This document shows, in pieces, positions 7,964-15,416 of a stretch of 64,000 bases of DNA. Numbering within the stretch: the stretch's first letter is position 1; the number at the start of each line of letters is the position of its first letter. The DNA is from Variovorax sp. TBS-050B (GTDB lineage: Bacteria > Pseudomonadota > Gammaproteobacteria > Burkholderiales > Burkholderiaceae_C), in NCBI RefSeq assembly GCF_029893635.1, contig NZ_JARXYR010000001.1, positions 310,001 through 374,000 of the forward strand. Reading direction: 5' to 3'. The position numbers and the translations under genes were made by a program. The notes under the pieces were generated by a model. That model saw nothing but the letters and a program-made list of their open reading frames with translations. It made no database searches and was not told the DNA's origin.

Positions 7964-9184
7964 TCAGCTCGGCGCCGCGCCCTGCGTGGCGGTGTAGACC
8001 GCATAGAGCGACTGGCTCGCCGCCATGAAGAGCCGATTGCGCTTCGGACCGCCGAAGCACAGGTTGCCGCAGACCTCGGGCAGCCGGATGCGGCCGATCA
8101 GCCGGCCCTGCGGATTCCACACCGTCACGCCGCTGTAGCCCACGCTGCGCCCGGCGTTGCTCGAGCACCAGAGGTTGCCGTCGACGTCGGCGCGCACGCC
8201 GTCGGGGCCGCACTTCACGCCGTCGATCATGAAGTCGCTGAAGCGCCGTCCGCCGCTCAGGCGGTTGTCCGCGCCTACGTCGAACACGTACATGTCGCCC
8301 TTGCCGCCCGCGATGGTGTCGCCCGGTCCCTGGCCCGTGCTCACGATGTAGAGCTTCTTGAAGTCGGGCGAGAAGCACAGGCCGTTCGGGTCAGGCACGA
8401 GGTCCTCGCCGGCCACCTGCGAGAGCGTGCCGTTCTTGTCGAGGCGGTAGACGGCGGTCGGCAGCTCGCGCTTGTCGTTGCCGATCCCGGGCGGCTGGCC
8501 GAGCCGCGGGTTGAGCCGGCCCGAGCGGTTGGCGGGCCCGCCGGGCGCATCGACCGCGCCTTCGTAGAGCTGCGCGCCGTAGGGCGGATCGGTGAACCAG
8601 TAGCTGCCGTCCGGATGCGGCACCACGTCGTTGGGCGAGTTGAGCCGCTTGCCGTTGAAGTGCGAGGCCAGCACCGTGGCCGAGCCGTCGAGCTCGTAGC
8701 GCACCAGGCGGCGCGTGAGGTGCTCGCACGAGATCTGGCGGCCCTGGTAGTCGAAGGTGTTGCCGTTGCTGTTGTTCGAGGGCGAGCGGAACACGCTCAC
8801 GTGGCCGTCGTCTTCGCTCCAGCGCAGTTGCCGGTTGTTCGGGATGTCGCTCCAGACCAGAAAGCGCCCGACCCCGTTCCATGCCGGCCCTTCGGACCAC
8901 AGCGCGCCGGTCCACAGGCGCTGGATCGGCGCGTTGGGCTGGCGCAGCGCATCGAAGGCCGGATCGACCGTGAGCACGTCGGGATCGGTGAAGTAGGTGG
9001 TGGGCGCGCCGTTCGGACCGAAGTCGCGCGGCGGCTGCGTGATGGTGCTCGGCGGCGCGGCCGGCCCGGCCTGGGCCTGCGCCCATCGCGGCAGCGCGAC
9101 CGCGGCACCGATGCCTGCGGCCAGGCCGCGCAGCAGGCGGCGACGGCGGCCGGCGGGTTCCGGATCGAATGCTTCCGTGTTCAT
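7964..9184 (-). CDS. Exported SMP-30/gluconolactonase-like beta-propeller
   Basis: A 406-residue protein with an N-terminal twin-arginine-like signal (RRRRLLRGLAAGIGAAVALP, about residues 13-32) ending at AQAQA. The mature part fits the SMP-30/gluconolactonase/LRE six-bladed propeller: LWTGALWSEGPAWNGVGRF (substrate-side Glu), LNSPNDVVPHPDGSYWFTDPP (metal-binding Asn and Asp), DPNGLCFSPDFKKLYIV and KCGPDGVRADVDGNLW. The family hydrolyses sugar lactones or related esters using a divalent metal. A Tat signal suggests periplasmic action after folding. The RBS is GGAGTGAG just before the ATG. No sugar-pathway neighbours identify the substrate. Confidence 0.85.
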   Translation of the reverse strand: MNTEAFDPEPAGRRRRLLRGLAAGIGAAVALPRWAQAQAGPAAPPSTITQPPRDFGPNGAPTTYFTDPDVLTVDPAFDALRQPNAPIQRLWTGALWSEGPAWNGVGRFLVWSDIPNNRQLRWSEDDGHVSVFRSPSNNSNGNTFDYQGRQISCEHLTRRLVRYELDGSATVLASHFNGKRLNSPNDVVPHPDGSYWFTDPPYGAQLYEGAVDAPGGPANRSGRLNPRLGQPPGIGNDKRELPTAVYRLDKNGTLSQVAGEDLVPDPNGLCFSPDFKKLYIVSTGQGPGDTIAGGKGDMYVFDVGADNRLSGGRRFSDFMIDGVKCGPDGVRADVDGNLWCSSNAGRSVGYSGVTVWNPQGRLIGRIRLPEVCGNLCFGGPKRNRLFMAASQSLYAVYTATQGAAPS

Positions 9185-9328
9185 GTCTCACTCCGTGCCC
9201 CGTGGGGCGGAAGAACGCTGCGCGCGGGGATCGAAAAGCCGTGGATGCTACGCGGGCGGGGCGCATGGCGGCAAGCGCGGCGGCGAGGAGCATGGGCGCA
9301 GGCGTTGCCTTTGCAATACGATGACCGG

Positions 9329-9430
9329 ATGAAGACCGCCGCATTGCCCTCGCTCGAGGTCGAGCCCGAGTTCCGCGCCGAAGTCGAAGCCGTGCTGACC
9401 GAAGGCGAGACCCTGCCCGAATTCGTCTAA
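9329..9430 (+). pseudogene. Truncated antitoxin (YlcI/YnfO-like) remnant
   Basis: The ATG at 9329 opens a 33-residue frame ending LTEGETLPEFV then TAA. The sequence MKTAALPSLEVEPEFRAEVE fits the N-terminal ribbon-helix-helix of small antitoxins whose full length is about 70-90 residues. Such proteins normally continue after the ETLxxFV motif with an E-A-x-R helix. Here the stop falls exactly there, and no toxin follows. I infer a decayed toxin-antitoxin gene. A minus-strand remnant of a second antitoxin type lies about 70 bp away. Confidence 0.5.
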
Positions 9431-9496
9431 GCCGCTCGGACCGCTGATGCTTCGAGCGGTTGGCGTAGACGTCGAATTGAGCCACTGCGCGGAACC

Positions 9497-9650
9497 TCAC
9501 CAGGGCCTGAACTCTTCGCCGAAGACGGCGATGCGGTCGACGAGATCGTTCTGCGCGGCAATCCATTCCTTGTAGGTCTCGCCGAACTCGCGCTTGCGCG
9601 GGCCATCGACTCTTCTGTTCCAGCGCCTTCAGTTCCGCAAAGCGCGCAGC
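9497..9650 (-). pseudogene. Frameshifted CcdA-like antitoxin remnant
   Basis: On the minus strand a frame ending at 9497 reads REFGETYKEWIAAQN and then DRIAVFGEEFRPW before the stop, close to the C-terminal toxin-wrapping tail of CcdA-family antitoxins (aromatic-Asn core, G-x-F near the end, terminal Trp). Upstream, one base out of phase, the frame gives RFAELKALEQKSRWPAQA. Removing a single frameshift near 9590 would join the two. No ATG of suitable length or ccdB-like partner is present, so this looks like a dead gene. The identification rests on motif resemblance only. Confidence 0.35.
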
Positions 9651-9731
9651 GGAGCCGATCGCTGCGCCAGTGCCCCCCGGCTTGCAGGGATATTGGCCGG
9701 GCTGCGCACGCGCTGCCCCCTAGAATGGGAA

Positions 9732-9746
9732 TGCGACTCGCTCGCA
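9732..9746. promoter_or_regulatory. Candidate Fur box upstream of the DUF3649-PepSY operon
   Basis: TGCGACTCGCTCGCA matches the 7-1-7 inverted-repeat layout of a Fur site (TGCGAAT-N-ATTCGCA form) with five of seven bases right in each arm. It lies 51-65 bp before the ATG at 9797. The iron-related nature of the downstream cassette makes Fur control plausible, but the site is degenerate. Confidence 0.4.
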
Positions 9747-9796
9747 TCCATCGATCTCCGTCCTGTCTTCCCTTCCTGCGCATTCCGACATTCAAG

Positions 9797-10078
9797 ATGA
9801 CGCCCCTGCACATCGCATCGCGCGTGGCCGCCAGCCTGCTCGGCGGCTACGCATTCGTCTGGGGCTTCGTCACCCTGGGCATCGCCCTGCAACTGGCCGC
9901 GGGCGTGGGTTATGACGATGCCCGGCTGCTGTGCAACCTGCTGGCGTTCCTGGTGTTCCTGGCCTGTTTCTGCTGGGCCTTTGCCGCGGCGAGCCTGCGC
10001 CGGGTCTGGGGCGTGCTCGCGGGCGGCGGTGCGCTGATGACGGGCGCCGCCTGGCTGCTGCTCGGCGGCGCGCGCTGA
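9797..10078 (+). CDS. DUF3649 iron-uptake accessory membrane protein
   Basis: A 93-residue protein with three hydrophobic segments, starting MTPLHIASRVAASLLGGYAF. An upstream in-frame ATG at 9725 would add an Arg/Ser/Pro-rich leader and overlap the putative Fur site, so I use 9797. Size, helix layout and above all position directly before a PepSY-domain protein and a DUF3325 protein fit DUF3649, a family recurrently found in ferrisiderophore uptake operons. Its biochemical role is not established. The PepSY gene starts 18 bp downstream, so the two are one transcript. Confidence 0.75.
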   Translation: MTPLHIASRVAASLLGGYAFVWGFVTLGIALQLAAGVGYDDARLLCNLLAFLVFLACFCWAFAAASLRRVWGVLAGGGALMTGAAWLLLGGAR

Positions 10079-10096
10079 AGGCTGGAGGCGAAACCC

Positions 10097-11806
10097 ATGT
10101 TCCAGTCCTTCCGCCTCTCCATGGCCTGGCTGCACACCTGGTTCGGCCTGGTGCTCGGCTATGTGCTGATGATCGCGTTCTTCTTCGGCGCGCTCTCGGT
10201 GTTCGACCGCGAGATCGACCGCTGGGCCATTCCGCAGACGCGCTTCGAGCCGCAGGTGATGCCTTCGTTCGACCGCATGCTCGCACCGATCTTCAAGACC
10301 ATCGGGCCCGAGGAAGAGGAGCTCGCGGCCGCGCGCGCCCGCGTCGGCGGCCCGCTGCCCGCCTCACTGCCGCTGATGAACTGGAGCGCCTACACCACCC
10401 ACCGCGACCCGGTGCTGCAGATGTATGCCGAGTTCGCGGTCACCAACAACCCGAACGACCCCGACGACCATGTGCACGGCCACGTCACCATCGATCCGCG
10501 CAGCGGCGCGGTGCTGCCGCACGACCAGCTGAAGATCGGCAGCGAGTTCTTCTATCCGCTGCACTACAGCCTGCACATCGAATGGAAGTCGCTGGGCTAC
10601 TGGATCGTCGGGCTCGCGGCACTGGTGATGCTGGCAGCGCTGGTCAGCGGCGTGGTGATGCACCGCAAGTTCTTCCGCGAGTTCTTCACCTTCCGCCCGG
10701 GCAAGCACGTGCGCCGCAGCATGCTCGACCTGCACAACCTCACGGGCGTGGTCGCGCTGCCGTTCCATTTCGTGTTCGCGCTCTCCGGCCTGACGATCTT
10801 CGCGGGCATCTACCTGCCCGTGTCCGAGACCATGCTGCGGCCGCAGGCCCAGGCGCACGCCATGGCCGAGGCGCAGGCCAAGGGCCTGGCGTTCAAGCCG
10901 GCCGGCGTGCCGGCACCCATGGCCTCGGTCGACGCGATGGTGCTCGAGGCCAAGCGCCGCTGGGCCGCGCGCGACATGCCCGGCGAAGTGGGCTTCCTGC
11001 AGATCAACCACGTGGGAGACGCCAACGCCTACGTGAGCATCTACCGCGCCGGCAGCGACCGCGTCGCGCTCGTGGGGCAGGCGGTGCACTTCGCGGCGAC
11101 GACGGGCGAGGTCATCCTCGAGGAGCCGCCGCCCACGCCGGTGGCGAGCATCAACAACTTCCTCACCGGGCTGCACCTGCAGCACTTCGAGCACTGGATG
11201 CTGCGCTGGTTCTACGTGCTGGGCGGCCTGCTGGGCTGCGCGTGCATCGCGACCGGGTTCTTCTTCTTCGTCGAGAAGCGCAAGGCGCAGCATGCGAAGC
11301 AGGGCAGCCGTGCGGTGCGCTGCGTCGATGCGCTCGCGGTGACCACGGTCACCGGCATGGTGATCGCGGCGCTCGCGATCCTCGTGGCCAACCGCCTGCT
11401 GCCCGCGGACCTTTCGCACCGCGGCGACTGGGAGAAGTCGGTCTTCTGGGGCAGCTGGCTGCTGGCCTTCGCGCATGCCGCCTGGCGCAGCGCGCCGGTC
11501 GCGCAGGCCCGCCTCGCGCCCGCCTGGCGCGAGCAGTGCTGGGTCATCGCGGCGCTGGCCGTGTCCGCCGTGGCGCTGAACTGGATCACCACCGGCGACC
11601 ACCTCGGCAGGACGCTGGCGCAGGCCTACTGGCCGGTGGCGGGGCTCGACCTCGCGCTGCTGGTCAGTGCCGGCCTTGCGGCGCTGGCCGCGAGACGGCT
11701 GCGCCGGCGCGAGCGCCAGAGCGTGGCTGCTGCCGCTGCTGCCGCCGCCGCGGGCGGTGGCGGCACGCTGAAGCCGGTGCCGATGGCGGAGGCCGAGCGT
11801 GTCTGA
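10097..11806 (+). CDS. PepSY-associated membrane protein, ferrisiderophore reductase type
   Basis: A 569-residue inner-membrane protein. N-terminal helix MAWLHTWFGLVLGYVLMIAF carries the His-Thr-Trp motif typical of PepSY_TM proteins; further helices are at about residues 172-195, 215-240, 370-395 and three or four near the C-terminus. Periplasmic loops contain PepSY-like segments such as LPHDQLKIGSEFFYPLHYSL and INNFLTGLHLQHFEHWMLRW, whose conserved His residues are candidate heme or iron ligands. Relatives are proposed to reduce ferric siderophores in the periplasm. The C-terminal tail is a poly-Ala/Gly stretch. The next gene overlaps its last 8 nt, so translation is coupled. Confidence 0.85.
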   Translation: MFQSFRLSMAWLHTWFGLVLGYVLMIAFFFGALSVFDREIDRWAIPQTRFEPQVMPSFDRMLAPIFKTIGPEEEELAAARARVGGPLPASLPLMNWSAYTTHRDPVLQMYAEFAVTNNPNDPDDHVHGHVTIDPRSGAVLPHDQLKIGSEFFYPLHYSLHIEWKSLGYWIVGLAALVMLAALVSGVVMHRKFFREFFTFRPGKHVRRSMLDLHNLTGVVALPFHFVFALSGLTIFAGIYLPVSETMLRPQAQAHAMAEAQAKGLAFKPAGVPAPMASVDAMVLEAKRRWAARDMPGEVGFLQINHVGDANAYVSIYRAGSDRVALVGQAVHFAATTGEVILEEPPPTPVASINNFLTGLHLQHFEHWMLRWFYVLGGLLGCACIATGFFFFVEKRKAQHAKQGSRAVRCVDALAVTTVTGMVIAALAILVANRLLPADLSHRGDWEKSVFWGSWLLAFAHAAWRSAPVAQARLAPAWREQCWVIAALAVSAVALNWITTGDHLGRTLAQAYWPVAGLDLALLVSAGLAALAARRLRRRERQSVAAAAAAAAAGGGGTLKPVPMAEAERV

Positions 11807-12119
11807 GGCCGGGCTGCTGCTGCTCGCGGCTGCGCTCGCCAACCTTGCGGGCATGGCCTGGCTCGCGCTCGCGATGGACGTGCACTGGGAGCAGGTGCGC
11901 GGCCCGGCGCCGCTCGGTGCCGGCATTGCCGCCGCGATGCGGCTCGCGGGCGCGTTCGCGATCGCCGCAGCGCTGGTGCTGTGCCTGCGCGCCGACCACC
12001 CGACCATGGCGGTGCTGGTGTGGATCATGACCCTGAGCGGCGCCGCCGTCGCGGTCGCCTTTGCGCTGGCCTGGCGGCCGGCGCTGCTCGCGCCGATGGT
12101 GGCGTGGGTGCGGCGCTGA
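11799..12119 (+). CDS. DUF3325 membrane protein of the iron cassette
   Basis: A 106-residue protein from a GTG at 11799 that overlaps the PepSY stop (GTGTCTGA), with GGAGG 7 nt upstream. Three membrane helices are visible (about 3-25, 44-63, 70-95). Features such as LAMDVHWEQVRG after helix 1 and a short loop before the last helix fit DUF3325, which follows PepSY_TM genes in many proteobacterial siderophore loci. No enzymatic role is known. It closes the three-gene operon. Confidence 0.75.
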   Translation: MSEAGLLLLAAALANLAGMAWLALAMDVHWEQVRGPAPLGAGIAAAMRLAGAFAIAAALVLCLRADHPTMAVLVWIMTLSGAAVAVAFALAWRPALLAPMVAWVRR

Positions 12120-12173
12120 GCGACGCGTTCCGCCCAACCCGCAGCGCCTTTGTGGTGCAGGAACGCCACCTCA

Positions 12174-12189
12174 TGTGAACTAGTTCACA
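12174..12189. promoter_or_regulatory. Perfect CRP-type palindrome TGTGA-N6-TCACA
   Basis: TGTGAACTAGTTCACA is a perfect 16-bp palindrome and matches the CRP/Clp/Vfr core consensus exactly. It is 105 bp before the ATG of the glycosyltransferase gene. It also lies 55 bp after the end of the DUF3325 gene, so glycosyltransferase control is the natural reading. Confidence 0.65.
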
Positions 12190-12233
12190 CCTTTGACGCG
12201 AAACCCCGGACAATTTCGGGTGCCTCGGTAAGA

Positions 12234-12253
12234 TGTAAACAAATTAGTTAACA
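12234..12253. promoter_or_regulatory. Second imperfect palindrome before the glycosyltransferase
   Basis: TGTAAACAAATTAGTTAACA has 7-bp arms TGTAAAC and GTTAACA (six of seven complementary) around an AT-only hexamer. It is nested in a locally AT-rich stretch 40 bp before the ATG, so it probably overlaps the promoter or untranslated leader. It may bind a second regulator; its class is not recognisable. Confidence 0.35.
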
Positions 12254-12293
12254 CGTTCTCGGGCGTAACATTCCTGGAACCACCGAGGGCGTC

Positions 12294-13631
12294 ATGAACG
12301 CACAAAGCCAAACACCACGGCGATCCCGGCTGTACCTGCCGGTCGCCGGCAAGTTCACCATCGCGCTGATCGGCGCCATCGCCTGGATGGCGTTCTCGAT
12401 CTGGATTGCGCAGAAGTGGTTCGACGACCTGCGCCAGCACGTCGGCCTCGCGCTCACGATCTTCCTGGTGTATGGCATCGCGATCATCCCGGGCTTCATG
12501 AACGCGTTCGTCGCCATCAGCCTCATGTTGGACCGGCGGCCGCGGCGCGTGCCGCTGCAGGTCTATCCGCCGATCTCCATCCTCGTGGCCGCCTACAACG
12601 AGGAAGCCTCGATCGAGGAGACGCTCGTCAGCATCGACCGGCAGAAGTACCCCGGCGAGATGCAGGTGCTGGTGGTGAACGACGGATCGAAGGACGGCAC
12701 GGCCGAGGTGGTCCGCCGCGTCCAGGCGCGGTACCCGTGGCTCACCTTCGTTGACCTCGAGAAGAACGGCGGCAAGGCGCGCGCGTTGAACATCGGCTTC
12801 CAGCAGGTGCGGCACGACCTCGTCATCACGGTGGATGCGGACTCCTTCCTCTACCGCGGGGCGCTGGCCAACATCGTCGAGCGCTATCTGGAGGACCCGC
12901 CCAACACGCGCGCCGTGGCGGGCAAGATCCTGGTGCGCAACTCGCGCCTGAACTGGATCACGCGCTGCCAGGAGTGGGACTACTTCCACGGCATCGCGGC
13001 CATCAAGCGGGTGCAGTCGCTGTTCCAGGGCACGCTGGTGGCGCAGGGCGCCTTCTCCATTTACGACCGCGACGCGCTCGCCGAAGTGGGCGGCTGGCCC
13101 GAGTGCGTGGGCGAGGACATCGTGCTCACCTGGGCGCTGCTCAAGGCCGGCTATCGCGTGGGCCACTGCGAGGACGCGTGCCTGTTCACCAATGCGCCCA
13201 CCACGCTGAAGCAGTTGGTGAAGCAGCGCCAGCGCTGGGCGCGCGGCATGGCCGAAGCCTTCGTGCAGCATCCGGGCATCCTGCTGAAGCCGCGGCTGTC
13301 GACCTTCTTCATTTGGTGGAACCTGTTCTTTCCCTGGCTGGACGTGGCGTTCACGCTCGGGTTCATTCCGGGCGTGATCCTCGCGCTGTTCGGCTACTAC
13401 TGGGTCGTAGGCCCGATGACGCTGGCGCTGCTGCCGGCCGCCTTCGCGCTGAGCCTGCTGCAGTTCCTGATCGAACGGCGCACCTTCAGGACCCAGGGGC
13501 TCGTGGTGCGCAGGAACATCCAGGGCTTCTTCGCCTATGTGCTGCTCTACAGCTTCATGCTGCAGCCGGCGAGCGCCCTGGGCTATCTGGACGAATTGCT
13601 GAGAAAGCCGAAGAAATGGGGCACAAAGTGA
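12294..13631 (+). CDS. Membrane glycosyltransferase family 2 (processive, PgaC/BcsA-like core)
   Basis: A 445-residue polysaccharide-synthase-like enzyme. Helices at about 23-40 and 53-78 precede a GT-A domain with SILVAAYNEE (93-102), substrate Asp130 in VVNDGSKDG, DxD as D181-A-D183, the acceptor/base region ED274-275 in CVGEDIVLTW and the processivity motif QRQRW (311-315). Three or more C-terminal helices follow. The QxxRW motif and membrane layout mean it likely polymerises and extrudes a beta-linked polymer such as poly-GlcNAc, hyaluronan-like or cellulose-like glycan; the sugar cannot be told. The barrel gene overlaps its 3' end. No PgaB-type deacetylase or BcsB/C genes are nearby. A CRP-type site lies upstream. 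Confidence 0.88.
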   Translation: MNAQSQTPRRSRLYLPVAGKFTIALIGAIAWMAFSIWIAQKWFDDLRQHVGLALTIFLVYGIAIIPGFMNAFVAISLMLDRRPRRVPLQVYPPISILVAAYNEEASIEETLVSIDRQKYPGEMQVLVVNDGSKDGTAEVVRRVQARYPWLTFVDLEKNGGKARALNIGFQQVRHDLVITVDADSFLYRGALANIVERYLEDPPNTRAVAGKILVRNSRLNWITRCQEWDYFHGIAAIKRVQSLFQGTLVAQGAFSIYDRDALAEVGGWPECVGEDIVLTWALLKAGYRVGHCEDACLFTNAPTTLKQLVKQRQRWARGMAEAFVQHPGILLKPRLSTFFIWWNLFFPWLDVAFTLGFIPGVILALFGYYWVVGPMTLALLPAAFALSLLQFLIERRTFRTQGLVVRRNIQGFFAYVLLYSFMLQPASALGYLDELLRKPKKWGTK

Positions 13632-14587
13632 AGCGGGCTTCGGGCGGTTGGCTCGTCGCGCTGTCGGGCTGCTGCGTGGCGCTGGCGGGGCCATGCCAGG
13701 CGCAGGATGTGGAGAAGGGCGCCGCGCGGTCCGACATGGCCTTCGGCACCGAGGCCTTCGTGACCAACGACAGCGACCATTTCCAGTCGCGCCGCGTGTC
13801 GGCCGAATTCTTCCCGGCCTTCGAGAACGCCGACCGCTACCTCGGCATCCGGCTCGGCGAGTACAACTACCAGCAGGACAGCTGGCGGCGCAACGGCAAG
13901 AAGCTCTCGTTCCTCGCACGCTCGGTCGAGACCCGCACCGCTGACGGCGGCAACATGGAAGTGGGCGTGTTCGAGCAGGGCGGCCATACGCTGCTCACGC
14001 TCGACGGCAGCTACCGCATCACGCCGGCCAAGCGCACGGCGGTGGAATTCATCGTCAACCGCGACTGGGTCGAGACGCCGAAGTCGCTCGACCGCGGCAT
14101 CGACTTCTCGATCGTCGGCGTGGCGGTGGACCAGGGCCTCGGCGAGCACGTGACGCTGGTCGGCCTGCTCGGCCAGCAGTATTTCTCCGACGGCAACCGG
14201 CGCGACCTCGGCCGCTTCCGCGTGATCTACCAGCCCTCGCTCGATCTGGGCCTGACGCTGCAGCTGCGCTACCGCACCTACCGCAGCACGCACGAGGACG
14301 TGGACCGCGCCTACTTCAACCCGAAGAGCTACAGCGAGGGCATGTTCGCGGTGGGCTGGCGCCAGCGCTTCAACGGCTGGACCGCCTCGGTCACCGCGGG
14401 CCTGGGCAACGAGAAGATCAACCACGAGATCAGCCAGCCCACGCGCCTGCTCGACGTGAACCTGCAGAGCCCCGTGCGCGGCTCGCAGGTGTTCCGCTTC
14501 GGCTTCGGCTACAACCGCAGCACCAGCTTCTCGGGCCCGAGCTACCAGTACCGCTACCTGCGCGGGGAATGGATCATCCTGTTCTGA
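13616..14587 (+). CDS. Outer-membrane beta-barrel protein partner of the glycosyltransferase
   Basis: A 323-residue exported protein. The ATG at 13616 lies inside the end of the glycosyltransferase gene; a GTG at 13628 overlapping its stop by 4 nt is an alternative start. The signal peptide is KRASGGWLVALSGCCVALAG ending before QAQD. The rest is alternating beta-strand sequence with many aromatic girdle residues, and ends EWIILF with a terminal Phe as in outer-membrane barrels. The segment DRAYFNPKSYSEG resembles the YFNP motif in the porin part of polysaccharide exporters such as PgaA and in YaiO-like barrels. I infer that it exports the polymer made by the upstream enzyme. It overlaps the convergent aadA-like gene by 14 nt. 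Confidence 0.75.
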   Translation: MGHKVKRASGGWLVALSGCCVALAGPCQAQDVEKGAARSDMAFGTEAFVTNDSDHFQSRRVSAEFFPAFENADRYLGIRLGEYNYQQDSWRRNGKKLSFLARSVETRTADGGNMEVGVFEQGGHTLLTLDGSYRITPAKRTAVEFIVNRDWVETPKSLDRGIDFSIVGVAVDQGLGEHVTLVGLLGQQYFSDGNRRDLGRFRVIYQPSLDLGLTLQLRYRTYRSTHEDVDRAYFNPKSYSEGMFAVGWRQRFNGWTASVTAGLGNEKINHEISQPTRLLDVNLQSPVRGSQVFRFGFGYNRSTSFSGPSYQYRYLRGEWIILF

Positions 14588-15371
14588 GGCCGTCTTCGAT
14601 GGCCGCGCGTGCGTGGCGCACGAAGGCCGCGAGTTCCGCGCCGAGGTCCGCCAGCCGGTCGTCCACGCCCTGCACGTAGGCGGCGCGCGCCCGCGCGAGC
14701 ACGGGGCGGTGCGCCGCGGGCAGGCGCTCGAGCACCCAGTCCGCGGCGACGTGCTTGGGCGCGATGCCGCCGGTCGCCTGGCTGAACCAGATGCGCGCCA
14801 GCGCGAGCACCACGTTGCACTCGTCGCCCTCCCAGTCCTCCGGCGCATTCCACTGCGCGACCGTGTCGGCCAGCGCCTGGCGGAAGTCGCGCGCGGGCAC
14901 GGGCGCGAAGCATTCGGCGGCCGCCGGCCCGGTGAGCGCGATGCTGTGCTGCCGCGCCTTGTGCAGCAGGATCGCGATGTCGGGATCGCGCTCGGGCGGC
15001 GCGACGATGCCGGCCTGCAGCGGCTCGCGCAGCCATTCGCCGAACTGCAGTTCGCGCAGCGGCGGATAGCGCCACGGCACCACGTGCGCGCGCACCAGCA
15101 GCGTCAGCTCCAGCGGGCGCAGCGGTCCCGGCGCGCCCGGTGGCGCCGACACCTGCAGCAGCCCGCTCATCAGCGCGCGGCGTTCGGCTTCCGAAAGCGG
15201 TGCGGCGACCGTGGCGAGCAGGTCCATGTCGCTGCGCGGCTGCAGGCCGCCGTCGAGCGCGGAACCGAAGAGGTGCAGCGACTGCAGGTTGGCGCCGAGC
15301 TGCCGTTCGAGCACCGCGCGTGCAAGCGCAAGCTGGGCCGCGATGGCCGGAGGAATCGCAACGTGGTTCAT
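14574..15371 (-). CDS. AadA-like aminoglycoside nucleotidyltransferase
   Basis: A 265-residue protein, close to the roughly 260 residues of ANT(3'')/AadA enzymes. The nucleotidyltransferase motif is GSALDGGLQPRSDMDLLATV (about residues 36-55), with the paired catalytic Asp residues in D-M-D. The C-terminal helical DUF4111 region includes NVVLALARIWFSQATGGIAPK and DWVLERLP, conserved in AadA proteins. It would adenylylate streptomycin/spectinomycin-type aminoglycosides if active. No integron, transposon or attC features surround it and its base composition matches its neighbours, which suggests a resident chromosomal gene. Its 3' end overlaps the barrel gene by 14 nt on the opposite strand. 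Confidence 0.82.
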   Translation of the reverse strand: MNHVAIPPAIAAQLALARAVLERQLGANLQSLHLFGSALDGGLQPRSDMDLLATVAAPLSEAERRALMSGLLQVSAPPGAPGPLRPLELTLLVRAHVVPWRYPPLRELQFGEWLREPLQAGIVAPPERDPDIAILLHKARQHSIALTGPAAAECFAPVPARDFRQALADTVAQWNAPEDWEGDECNVVLALARIWFSQATGGIAPKHVAADWVLERLPAAHRPVLARARAAYVQGVDDRLADLGAELAAFVRHARAAIEDGLRTG

Positions 15372-15416
15372 CGCGGCGATGCTAACTATGCATCTGCGCT
15401 GCCGGCACGCACGCGT

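Noticed and set aside
9185..9328. Gene in the space before the antitoxin remnant
   Set aside because: Only the lactonase leader, with its GGAGTGAG ribosome site, and GC-rich sequence without start signals are present.
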